A stretch of DNA of 35,489 nucleotides from Spirochaetales bacterium UBA6872 (GTDB lineage: Bacteria; Spirochaetota; Spirochaetia; Sphaerochaetales; Sphaerochaetaceae). The DNA lies in assembly GCA_002452215.1 (NCBI GenBank), contig DKCO01000006.1:1-35489 (forward strand). The letters run 5' to 3'. The notes beneath the pieces were generated by a model. That model was not told the DNA's origin and searched no databases. It was given only the letters and a program-made list of their open reading frames with translations. Below are positions 25,213 to 33,100 of this stretch, piece after piece. A program made the translations under genes and the position numbers. Every line of letters starts with the position of its first letter. The stretch's first letter is position 1.

Positions 25213-25398
25213 TTATTCCATCGCTACATCGAATCTAAGCACGCTCTTGACCGATGCCCAGAATCCGTCAACGATGCCGTAGAGCTCTATGTTCGTCTTC
25301 AAGCCGTATGAGTCGACAAGCATAATCACAACCAATGCGAACAACACAATAATAAGCAGTACAAGGACAATAGCAAGGATAGAGCGGATTATATTCAT
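25213..25398 (-). CDS. Small single-span phage membrane protein
   Basis: A 61-residue protein starting MNIIRSILAIV, with one long hydrophobic helix (ILAIVLVLLIIVLFALVVIMLV) and a short soluble tail, GLKTNIELYGIVDGFWASVKSVLRFD. The ATG overlaps the previous stop as ATGA and has GGAGG 4 nt upstream, so the longer TTG start is rejected. It is translationally coupled to the CBM-like gene. It may take part in lysis or membrane attachment. No family is recognised. Confidence 0.65.
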   Translation of the reverse strand: MNIIRSILAIVLVLLIIVLFALVVIMLVDSYGLKTNIELYGIVDGFWASVKSVLRFDVAME

Positions 25399-25829
25399 AA
25401 TCCCTCCCAAGCATTAGGATAAGCATCTGGGCTCCAGACGTTGTTGTCGATGGCAGAACGATACAGCTTGCCATTGTAGCTCACAACATCACCCTTCTTG
25501 TAGGCGTCTGTTGCTCCAATGGGCTGGACCCATTCAGGATAGCCTTCTTCCGTTACGCCAATCTTCTTGTATAGACTGCTTGCTGTGTCGGGCGTCCATT
25601 GCTCTGCGCTTGTATGATCTTGAAGCACCTGATAAAGTTGTGGATCGCCTACAGAGTTGACGCCATAGCTGAATACATCCTTCGTAGCGTATGCTCTGCC
25701 GACTTCATAAGCAGGGAATACAGAAGGTATCTCAAGTATTCTATCAAGCTGGGTATCCACATCCAACGTAAGCGCGAACATCTGCAATGCTCTTCTCATC
25801 TCTATGGCTGCCTTCATCATATCTGCCAT
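25395..25829 (-). CDS. Phage protein with two CBM5/12-like motifs
   Basis: The 144-residue protein has a helical N-terminus (MKAAIEMRRALQMFALTL) and two related beta segments. The first is AYEVGRAYATKDVFSYGV followed by LYQVLQDHTSAEQWTPD at about 45-85. The second is DAYKKGDVVSYNGKLYRSAIDNNVWSPD with a final WEGL at about 108-144. The pattern of GD/xV, aromatic, LYR/LYQ and W-P-D is that of chitin-binding type 3 (CBM5/12) modules, which occur in many prophage tail or lysis regions. It could be a tail decoration or cell-surface glycan-binding protein. AAGGAGGTG lies 5 nt upstream of the ATG, one of the strongest ribosome-binding sites in the window. It follows the small gene downstream of the reverse transcriptase. 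Confidence 0.75.
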   Translation of the reverse strand: MADMMKAAIEMRRALQMFALTLDVDTQLDRILEIPSVFPAYEVGRAYATKDVFSYGVNSVGDPQLYQVLQDHTSAEQWTPDTASSLYKKIGVTEEGYPEWVQPIGATDAYKKGDVVSYNGKLYRSAIDNNVWSPDAYPNAWEGL

Positions 25830-25831
25830 TT

Positions 25832-26143
25832 TTACACCTCCTTCCCTGTCAGCAGGATAGCCATTGCCTGGCGAAGTTCTTCGATCGTGCGATTCATGGC
25901 TTCCTCTGCCTTTTGTTGCTCGGACTTCTCGGCAAGAACAATCCAGGATCGTCCGTCTTCAACGCGGTTGCACACGAGGAACATATCCACGTAGTTCTGC
26001 GTGTCAGTCCCATCGTTGATGGCTACAGTCGCTAGATTGTCTTCAAACACAGAGTCATCTATGACCCCTTCGGCAATGTAGTTGTTGCCGTTCAGCTCCA
26101 GATTCTCAAGCCTTGTGCCATCATGTAGAGTGATTGTGTACAT
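25832..26143 (-). CDS. Small phage protein downstream of the reverse transcriptase
   Basis: The 103-residue protein starts MYTITLHDGTRLENLELNGNNYIAE. Its first 70 residues are beta-rich, and its last 30 form a charged helix (SEQQKAEEAMNRTIEELRQAMAILL). No family is assigned. The helix ending just before the next gene's MADMMKAAIEMRRALQMF resembles small chaperone-like or adaptor proteins found between fibre and tail genes, but this is speculative. GGAGGAGGG lies about 8 nt upstream of the ATG, and the gene overlaps the reverse transcriptase by 23 bp, so it is probably expressed with the DGR. Confidence 0.7.
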   Translation of the reverse strand: MYTITLHDGTRLENLELNGNNYIAEGVIDDSVFEDNLATVAINDGTDTQNYVDMFLVCNRVEDGRSWIVLAEKSEQQKAEEAMNRTIEELRQAMAILLTGKEV

Positions 26144-27323
26144 TACTATAACCCTCCTCCTTCAATTTTTCGTACAAAGAGTTCATGTTTGCTCTTTGAT
26201 GTTTACTCATTATGCGGTAGTGGTTCTGGAACCAGGATTTGAAGAGGTTGTCAAAGTCCTTTTCGGGTAGCTTGCGGACAAGCTTCTTCATCTTCCTCCT
26301 CATAGCAGTCAGCCTCTTGGGATTGATCTTCTGAATGACCCGCCCTGTCTCTGCAAGCGAATACTGGATCTGCAGGAACCGCCACATGCTTGAAAGCTTG
26401 CATATCCGTGTCTTGCGGGTATTTACTGCAATGCCCAGATCCTTTGCGACAGCGATTATCCCCTGAAGCAATTCCTCGAGGAACTCCTTGCTCTCATGGA
26501 TAGCATAGCTGTCATCCATGTACCGTCCATAGAACTTCACTCCCTTCACGATCTTGACGTAATTGTCAATCGGTATCGGATAGACAATCCCAGCTACCTG
26601 TGCAACCTGATCCCCGATATTCAAGCGCTTGTGCATGTACTTCTTGCCGGTCAATAGCGACTTGTCCACCATCTGGTATTCCAGCGAATTGAACACCACG
26701 TCCATGCATACTGCGTATTCCTCATCGCTCATGTACGATACATCCACCTTTGAACGGTCAATAATCCTTTGCAGAAAACCTAAGGCCCGTTCATCTGCTA
26801 TATACTTCCTGAATTGCTCCATCAGGCGGTCATGCCGTATATTGTCGTAATACTTCGAGAAGTCGACCAGCAGGATATAGCCTTCATTGCTTCGATGCCT
26901 CTGGTAGTACTTTCGCAAGTGTACCAGCAATCGCTTTCGGGTAAAGCCTATCCCTCTGCCCTTGACGCTTGCGCCATTGTCATAGATCAAATACTTCCTT
27001 ACAGCAGGCGTAAGTATCTCATCGCACAATGCATGCTTCGATATCCTGTCACGGATCTGCTCCCCAGTGATGCGCCGTTCTTTCCCTCTTTCGCGCAGGG
27101 TGAACTCGACACTGGGCTGGAATTTGTAATCGCCACTCTCAAGCTCTTTCTGCAAGTCTACCAGCCCAATCAGATACTCCATTTCGAATCTCTGCACCTG
27201 TGGCTTCCAATCGCTACCTTGCTTGGCTCTCAGAAAACTCTCATAGAGCAAATTCCCATCAAATAATTCACGTTGGCAACCGCAGTTCTCGTAAGAAGCG
27301 GTATCGTGTTTAGCATTTACCAT
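26121..27323 (-). CDS. DGR reverse transcriptase
   Basis: The 400-residue enzyme copies the template-repeat RNA with adenine-specific errors to feed mutagenic retrohoming. Reverse transcriptase motifs appear in order: RRITGEQIRDRISKHAL (about 83-99), DNGASVKGRGIGFTRKRLLVHLRKY (115-139), and palm A LLVDFSKYYDNI with Asp154. Then come palm B IGDQVAQVAGIVYPIPID (236-253) and the catalytic YMDD at 268-271, followed by a thumb ending in a basic stretch (RLTAMRRKMKKLVRKL). No maturase, protease or RNase H domain is present, as in DGR enzymes. Canonical DGR motif B has SQ where this has AQ. I start it at MVNAKHDTAS (ATG 27323), with GGAGGGG about 12 nt upstream and a 14-bp overlap with the Avd-like gene. 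The upstream open part is only the template repeat read in another frame. Confidence 0.95.
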   Translation of the reverse strand: MVNAKHDTASYENCGCQRELFDGNLLYESFLRAKQGSDWKPQVQRFEMEYLIGLVDLQKELESGDYKFQPSVEFTLRERGKERRITGEQIRDRISKHALCDEILTPAVRKYLIYDNGASVKGRGIGFTRKRLLVHLRKYYQRHRSNEGYILLVDFSKYYDNIRHDRLMEQFRKYIADERALGFLQRIIDRSKVDVSYMSDEEYAVCMDVVFNSLEYQMVDKSLLTGKKYMHKRLNIGDQVAQVAGIVYPIPIDNYVKIVKGVKFYGRYMDDSYAIHESKEFLEELLQGIIAVAKDLGIAVNTRKTRICKLSSMWRFLQIQYSLAETGRVIQKINPKRLTAMRRKMKKLVRKLPEKDFDNLFKSWFQNHYRIMSKHQRANMNSLYEKLKEEGYSNVHNHST

Positions 27324-28005
27324 ACGGAAGGACAACCCCTCCTTTCTCTGTCCGCAGAACGCTCGAATGGCTATCATCTGCGGAATCGAAATCGGGACGA
27401 ACACCGGCCTCGTTTGACGCGTTGTTGTTGTTCGCATTGCCATTGTTGTTGACATTGCAGAAGTTAGACGCGGAATTAGAGATTGCCCCTTTGAATTTAT
27501 TATCTGCTTTCCTCCAACCTTTAATCAAGTTGATCTCCGTCTGTATCATTTCAGCGAACCGAAGATAAGAGTTCACATCAACAGGCAATGTTTCAATCGC
27601 ATATTGCAATTCCTGCATCAAGCGATAGCACTGGCCGACGGCTTCGTCTTGATGGAGCCTGCGCTGTACAAGCTCCTCATAGCAGGTTGGATAGATGCTG
27701 TTTGCAATGAAGACCTCTTTGGTTATTTCACGCAGACAGTCTACGATTACCTGCCTTTCGTCATAGATAAACCAATCATCGAAAGATGCATGCCTTTGTT
27801 TTAGGCGATCATAGCGCTTTCGCTCGTCTTCCGACAGCTCTGTGCAATCCCTGCCTCCGAACATCCTTGCTAGACGCTTGTCTCCCTTTTCACTGTTGTA
27901 TCCGAAATCCCTCAAGAGAAGTTCCGTGATAGCTCTTCGCATCTTATACATGTGATGGAATACCTCAAACTGGGACGCCTTGCGCTTGCTCTTCAATACA
28001 GACAT
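27310..28005 (-). CDS. avd: Avd-like DGR accessory protein with template-encoded Asn-rich tail
   Basis: The 231-residue protein starts MSVLKSKRKASQFEVFHHMY (ATG 28005, GGAGG about 7 nt upstream; an ATG five codons earlier is less well placed). Residues 1-165 are almost wholly helical and basic, in keeping with the four-helix-bundle Avd family that binds DGR template RNA and the reverse transcriptase. Recognisable segments are RAITELLLRDFGY, FDDWFIYDERQVIVDCLREI, LMQELQYAIETLPVDVNSYLRFAEMIQ and LIKGWRKADNK. Residues 176-204 are the template repeat itself read in frame (NSASNFCNVNNNGNANNNNA), and 27 more residues follow. At 231 residues it is much longer than the 128-residue Avd of Bordetella phage BPP-1. 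Whether the tail is functional protein or merely readthrough of the template is unknown. The name rests on fold pattern and position. Confidence 0.82.
   Translation of the reverse strand: MSVLKSKRKASQFEVFHHMYKMRRAITELLLRDFGYNSEKGDKRLARMFGGRDCTELSEDERKRYDRLKQRHASFDDWFIYDERQVIVDCLREITKEVFIANSIYPTCYEELVQRRLHQDEAVGQCYRLMQELQYAIETLPVDVNSYLRFAEMIQTEINLIKGWRKADNKFKGAISNSASNFCNVNNNGNANNNNASNEAGVRPDFDSADDSHSSVLRTEKGGVVLPYGKC
27393..27478 (-). repeat. DGR template repeat (TR)
   Basis: These 86 bp match the VR at 28070-28155 (constant offset 677) at 71 positions. On the coding strand 14 of the 15 mismatches are at TR adenines (26 A in all), mostly in AAC or AAT codons. The single exception is a T-to-G change in the third base of an AAT codon, giving AAG in the VR. 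The 20 bp at the coding-strand 3' end (27393-27412) are identical in both copies and GC-rich (15/20), as expected of the region where retrohoming starts. Similarity may extend 5 bp further left, including one more A change (GAT to GCT). TR lies between the Avd-like core and the reverse transcriptase, as in many DGRs. Confidence 0.95.
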
Positions 28006-28020
28006 TCCTATTACCTCCAT

Positions 28021-28040
28021 TGCACCCTACAAGGGGTGCA
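28021..28040 (-). promoter_or_regulatory. Hairpin/cruciform just downstream of the VR
   Basis: TGCACCC (28021-28027) and GGGTGCA (28034-28040) are perfect inverted copies around a 6-nt loop, starting 9 bp after the tail-fibre stop codon. DGRs such as that of BPP-1 need a GC-rich stem-loop or cruciform shortly after the VR for efficient target recognition. No T-tract follows, so it is not a plain terminator. No equivalent hairpin is seen after the TR. Confidence 0.75.
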
Positions 28041-28049
28041 GATTCCAGA

Positions 28050-30113
28050 TTAAGCTTTGATAGAGAAAGCGGGACGAACACCGGCCTCGCGCGACGCGTT
28101 GTTGTCGGACGCCTTGCCATCGAGGTAGACACTGCAGAAGGTAGACGCGGAACAAACATCGCGGAGCCAATACCACTGCCTATTCGAGATCATGTCGGGC
28201 CTAAATGCAAATAGAGGATACTGGCTCTTGTCGATAGTATATTGAGCCACCCAGCTACCACCATTCATATGATTGGCGAAAATCTTGCCACCATACACGT
28301 TCTGCTCCGTCATCAGCTCCACGGTGCTGTCATACCAGCTACCACCAGACTCATATTGTCCCGTAATGGCGTTCTTGAGATATTGCCGATGCGTAAGGAT
28401 ATGCGCAGAGCCAAACGCATTGCTTATTGTTGTCTTTGCCTGCGCTAGCCCCTCCTTGTACATCTTGGAGCCAACGTATGCACCCGTTGCGACATCTGTA
28501 TCGTTCATCACATGGTTGTACATGCTAGTGTCTGGAACTAGAGTCACATGATGGGTCTCGCATGATGTATCACCAGCCTTGTAGTAATAGTCGAACGCGG
28601 CAATACGATAAGTGATATTGCCTATTGTCCAATAGTCACCAATGTACAAACCATCGAAAGTGCCGGCTCCGATTGCAGTCCATTGCGCATCGGTAACCGT
28701 TGAGCCTAGGCTCTTGCCTCGGTAGATAGCGTTGTGTGCTCCCGCGTTGTTGTATAGCAACGGCGCTACTGAGCTTGAGATATTGTTGACCTCTGTCTTT
28801 GTCGCTCCATCGGTTATCCCATAGCCTGCCAATGTCGTAGCCTTGGTCGCGAACTGGCTGACGTCTATCGACTCCGCGTAGCCCTTGGCAAGTTCCTTGT
28901 AGTACTTTGCGTTGTCCTCGAAGCCATCGCCTGATGTGACAGCTGTGCCGTCCTCAGTGCCCTTCGCAAAGCGCTCAGCTGTCTTTGCGGATGCCGATGC
29001 GGAGGTAGCGGACGAGGATGCCTCTGTAGCCTTTGTCGTTGCAACTCCTGCCTTCTCGGTCGCTGTCTCGGAGTAGGTCTTAGCCGATGCCATGTACTCG
29101 TTGGCACGCGTTGCGCTATCTTGCGCACTGGTCGCATTGGTTGCCACTGTGGATGCCGTAGCGTCTATCTGCTCCTTGATTGCATCAATCAGCCCAATCT
29201 GCTTCGTGCCTTCGTCGGTGATGGATTTGACCGATGATTCCTGTTGTGATGAAATAGCCGACTTTGAGCTATCGACAAGCATATTGAATTCACTGGTCTT
29301 GGTTGAGGAATTGTCATTGAACGCTTCAAGCTTCTCTTTGTAGTTGTTGTTGAAAGATGACTCTTTGGCAGTGATTCTTTCCTCAGCTTGGTCTACGGAT
29401 TGCTTCTGGCTATCTATATGGTCTTTTGCTGTATCGACTGCATCTTTCACTTGTTTGGATTCCAATGCATAATATTTTGACGAGTAGTCGGTATTCTCTA
29501 CGGGTCCATCTAACTTGCTAGCCCATTCCCTAGCAAGCTCGGAATCTGTTTTTGCAGAATTGAAATAGCCAAATATGGTATCGCTTGCCTTAATAGCCTC
29601 CTCCAGCTGTTCATTGATGAGAGATGTAAGAACTGGCTTTATTTCTCCTTTCTCATCAAAGCCGAGAAGCATATTGGCTCTCGATTTGGAATCTGGCATA
29701 ACCAACTGTGTAGTATCAGATACAGAAGATAGCATCGCTCTAAGCAATTTCTCATCATGCTGCTGGATTAATTCTGTAAGCTTATCAAGAGCACCTTCCA
29801 AAACTTCTGCGTCTATTGTATTTCCGTTTCTAAGATCGACAAGCTGGTCAGGTTCCAGCTCCCTGATTATTGTCAAGTACATCTGCCCCTCAGGGAAGAC
29901 ATAGTTGGTTTTGAATACCACCTTTGGGCTCACACCGGTTTCATCGATTGTATAATTGCTGGATTCCACTAACGTATCGACGGTATTCCCTGTAAGCATT
30001 ACCTTAATAGTATCCTTGCTTGGGTACTGAAAAGTAATCTCGTAGCCTGAAGCCAAAGGCTTTGATATGCCTTCTATAGAATAAATCTGCTTGTTGATCT
30101 TATTGCTGATCAT
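28050..30113 (-). CDS. DGR target: phage tail fibre with T7-like N-terminus and variable C-type-lectin-like tip
   Basis: The 687-residue protein has three parts. Residues 1-130 (ISNKINKQIYSIEGISKPL, then YEITFQYPS, then YVFPEGQMYLTIIRELEP) resemble the T7 gp17 fibre N-terminus that attaches to the tail. Residues about 130-440 form a long coiled-coil, Ala/Ser/Thr-rich shaft (ATSAQDSATRANEYMASAK and many SAS/TEA repeats). Residues about 455-687 form a compact tip (LGSTVTDAQWTAIGAGTF, YIGDYWTIGNITYRIAAFDYYY, FRPDMISNRQWYWLRDVC) in the DUF6273/C-type-lectin-like style of DGR targets. The VR encodes residues 653-681, six codons before the stop. AAGGTGG lies about 9 nt upstream of the ATG. The tip should bind receptors on the bacterial surface and is diversified by the DGR. 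Confidence 0.93.
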   Translation of the reverse strand: MISNKINKQIYSIEGISKPLASGYEITFQYPSKDTIKVMLTGNTVDTLVESSNYTIDETGVSPKVVFKTNYVFPEGQMYLTIIRELEPDQLVDLRNGNTIDAEVLEGALDKLTELIQQHDEKLLRAMLSSVSDTTQLVMPDSKSRANMLLGFDEKGEIKPVLTSLINEQLEEAIKASDTIFGYFNSAKTDSELAREWASKLDGPVENTDYSSKYYALESKQVKDAVDTAKDHIDSQKQSVDQAEERITAKESSFNNNYKEKLEAFNDNSSTKTSEFNMLVDSSKSAISSQQESSVKSITDEGTKQIGLIDAIKEQIDATASTVATNATSAQDSATRANEYMASAKTYSETATEKAGVATTKATEASSSATSASASAKTAERFAKGTEDGTAVTSGDGFEDNAKYYKELAKGYAESIDVSQFATKATTLAGYGITDGATKTEVNNISSSVAPLLYNNAGAHNAIYRGKSLGSTVTDAQWTAIGAGTFDGLYIGDYWTIGNITYRIAAFDYYYKAGDTSCETHHVTLVPDTSMYNHVMNDTDVATGAYVGSKMYKEGLAQAKTTISNAFGSAHILTHRQYLKNAITGQYESGGSWYDSTVELMTEQNVYGGKIFANHMNGGSWVAQYTIDKSQYPLFAFRPDMISNRQWYWLRDVCSASTFCSVYLDGKASDNNASREAGVRPAFSIKA
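28070..28155 (-). repeat. DGR variable repeat (VR)
   Basis: This is the recipient copy of the TR, within the last codons of the tail fibre. Template Asn codons have become Thr, Ser, Tyr, Leu, Asp, Lys, Ser, Asp and Arg, while Ala, Gly, Phe, Cys and Val scaffold codons without A are unchanged. The variable codons fall between the conserved WYWLRD and GVRPAF segments, where C-type-lectin-like DGR targets place their ligand loop. The 3' flank holds the GC-rich identical tract (28070-28089) and the hairpin at 28021-28040. Confidence 0.95.
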
Positions 30114-30138
30114 AGATTATTGCCACCTTATTTCTTAT

Positions 30139-33100
30139 TTATCTTCCAAGGAGAGCCTCAGGCTCCCCTGTCAATGCTCTGAATGCCTGTTTGATCCCCG
30201 ATACAGGAAGACCAGAGAACAGGCCTACTGCCTCCAATGCCTTTCCAGTACCCTTCCACCAATCCCTATTGGAATATGATGTTAGAGCTTGGAGCATCTT
30301 ATCCACTCCTGGGTAGACAATGACGCCATTGCTAGGGAAATCCCTTTCACCGGTTATGAGCTTCTGGGAGATGCCCTCAATGGAATTTCCTATGTATGGG
30401 ATGGAAGACGCCTCTTGGGAAACCGACCAGTAAGCAACCTTGAGAAGCTTCTTCTTGATATCATCATCCCCTGAAAAACCATCTGCCACAAGCCCAAGTA
30501 TTACTCCAGCCGCAGCATAGCCGAAAATAGTTCCGACTATTTTGGAAAACTCTTTATTTCTCTTGAAACCAATGATATTTGGGACAAGATTGTTCCATAT
30601 CACATTCAATGATGTCTGGAACTGGAGTACGGCTTTAACGATCTCATTTTTGGATCTGAACATGCTTGCAAGTTCAGTGATATCGCCTTCAGGCTGTGTC
30701 CTGTGTATGAAATCGTCCGCCCTCTTTACTGCCGCCGCCTCTGCAAGATTGGTATCCATGCCCTGATCAAGATTTTCCTTAAGCCCCTTCTGGTACATCG
30801 CAAGCCAGTTTCCTGCAACCGCATATCTATCCACAAGGGTAAGCCCTATCTGTCCTATCTCCTCTTGCTTGTTCAAGGCTTTTGTGTACCACTTAGCATT
30901 CCACTGGTTCTGCCTCTTCAATGATTCATCGATTATCTGGTTCATTGTTCTATTCTTCATGAAGGAAGACTTCTCATTGATCATGTCGATGCTCTCGATT
31001 GGATGTCGAGCAATCTGGAAATACGCACCGGCAAGATGGGCAGGATCTATTTCTGAGAGTCCCGGCATCGGCGATGTTATGGCTTGGAGAAGGATTCCGG
31101 ATATCTTCCATCCGAGATATGCAGCACCTGTTCTTCCTCTCAATATGGATGCAAGCGAATTGTTTGACCTCTCCATCAAATGAGGATTGGCAATCAGGTT
31201 TATATATTGAGTTATCTCATTTGCAAGGGCCTTGGAATACGCCTTGTCTATTGACCTTATAACCTCCCCATTGCTTTCAAAAATGCTTCTCAATTGCCTT
31301 ACATAGCCTGCGAATTCGATAAGATGCTCTTGGTCTGCAACAGCCCTATCCCAGTTATTGAGCAATGAAAGGTCAATGTTCCTCTGCTTTCTTGGTGAAA
31401 TCTCCACCCTTGGCACCAGAAAGCCCTTCTCCGGCGTCATCTGCACTTGGTTGGTGTTGAGGTTGAACAGGCTGTTGGCTATATCATCCTCGAAGTTGTC
31501 GCCAGAACGATCCGTTCTATGAATTGAAAGATAATAATCCCTGGCATCTAAAGGTCTGTTGAATGTATCTATGGATGCTCTGTTGAGCCTTCTTGTATTC
31601 TCGGGATTGTTGAAATCAGCGCCAATTGCCTCTACTAAGTCCATGAGGCCTCTATCCTCAAGCTCTCTCTTGGCAACAGCCAGAAGTTTTTTGTACCTTG
31701 CTTCACCGATTGCCTCAAGCTCGTTGTCATCCCTTATCAGATTTATGGAATCCATAAGATACTCATTGAGTATTTGGCCAGATCTGAAATCCACTGTCTT
31801 TCCGATATTGGTACCCTTCTCTTCCTCGGACAGCAAAGCTCCATAAGCTACAGCATTCCTGTTTGATTCATCATATTGAGACAGAAATACGTAAGCCAGC
31901 TGATCTATTGTGAAATCAGCAATCTTGCCACCAAGATCCACGGCAACAGTTTGGGCCATCTCGTCTAGATTCTTCTCTGTCAAGTACGGCTTGACGGTAT
32001 CGGTCCTCTTCTCGATAGCCATCTGTTCTCTGCCTTGATGGTATCTTTTCTCATCGACTAGGAGCTTATATGCATAGCCTTTCTTCCCAAACCCTCCATC
32101 GATGAGCTGTGCAAGCTCTTGCATCCTGAATGTGGAATAGAGCCCTTTCTCGAGTTTGGATTTGAAGGCTCTACCCTCGGCAAGCCTGTTTGCAGATCCC
32201 GGAAGAGAATCCTTGGTTCTCCCTTTTTCCGAAAGGGCGTTGATGATGGATCTCTGGATAGAATAGCGCATTTGCTTCTCTGCCTCTTTCTTCGCGACAA
32301 GGACCTCCTTTCCCTTCTGCCTTAAATCCGTAACCTGCTTGGCCAGCTGTTCAAGTTCGTCGATCGTCCAGTCATTCAAGGGACGCTTCTGTTCTGTTAG
32401 CCTATCAATAAGCTCAGGACTCATATATTGCATAAGATCCAGCCTCTGGGCATCATCGAGATGGTTAAAGTAATCCTTGGCCTCATCCACCGTCATAGTG
32501 GAATAGCCAGGATCCTGCTGAGGATCTTCTTTGATATCATAAACCCATTCCCTTCTGAAAGTTGGGTCGATGAGCGCTTGGATGGCCATGATGGCTTCCG
32601 CAGATGTATCATAGTCAATTGAATTCAGGTTGACTGGCCTCATGATTGCCTTGGCAATGCTTTCCTTTTGATGCCTGATTCGCCTGTATTCCCTCTCTTT
32701 CTGTTTCTTTGCTCGCACATCATTCTTCAAAGCCTTGATGCTGTCACTGTATTTTATCCTCATCTCATCGATTCTCTTGGTTGCTGTTCCAAGCCTTGAT
32801 TCAAGCCTTTTGATTTCGTTTCTATGTTCTGTGTTCTCCTTGCTCTCTTCGCCTAGCCTTGCTCTGAGATCATCGATAGCTTTCAGAAGATGCTGGTTCT
32901 CTTTGCTCTTGCTTCTGATAGCCTTGTTGAGGGCTTTTACTTTTTCATATGTCCGTTGGTTCTTGTCAATAAGCTTTGTAATCCTTGCCTTGTATATTCC
33001 AAGCTCTCTTTTATCGATGACAGGAGCCAAACCCTCTATTGAACCTTTGATTTGGTTCAGGGCCTTGTTCACATCATTGCCATTCAACATAAGATTTCTG

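Noticed and set aside
27324..27455. N-terminal extension of the reverse transcriptase frame (MSTTMAMRTTTT...)
   Set aside because: It is the template repeat read in another frame. The ATG at 27323 has a GGAGGGG upstream and begins the conserved protein.
27965..28159. Short minus-strand frame with Thr/Arg-rich run across the VR
   Set aside because: It is the VR read out of frame, and it resembles the upstream part of the reverse transcriptase frame only because TR and VR are repeats.
28865..29137. Pro/Arg-rich minus-strand frame within the tail-fibre shaft
   Set aside because: Shadow of the Ala/Ser/Thr repeat shaft read one base out of frame.
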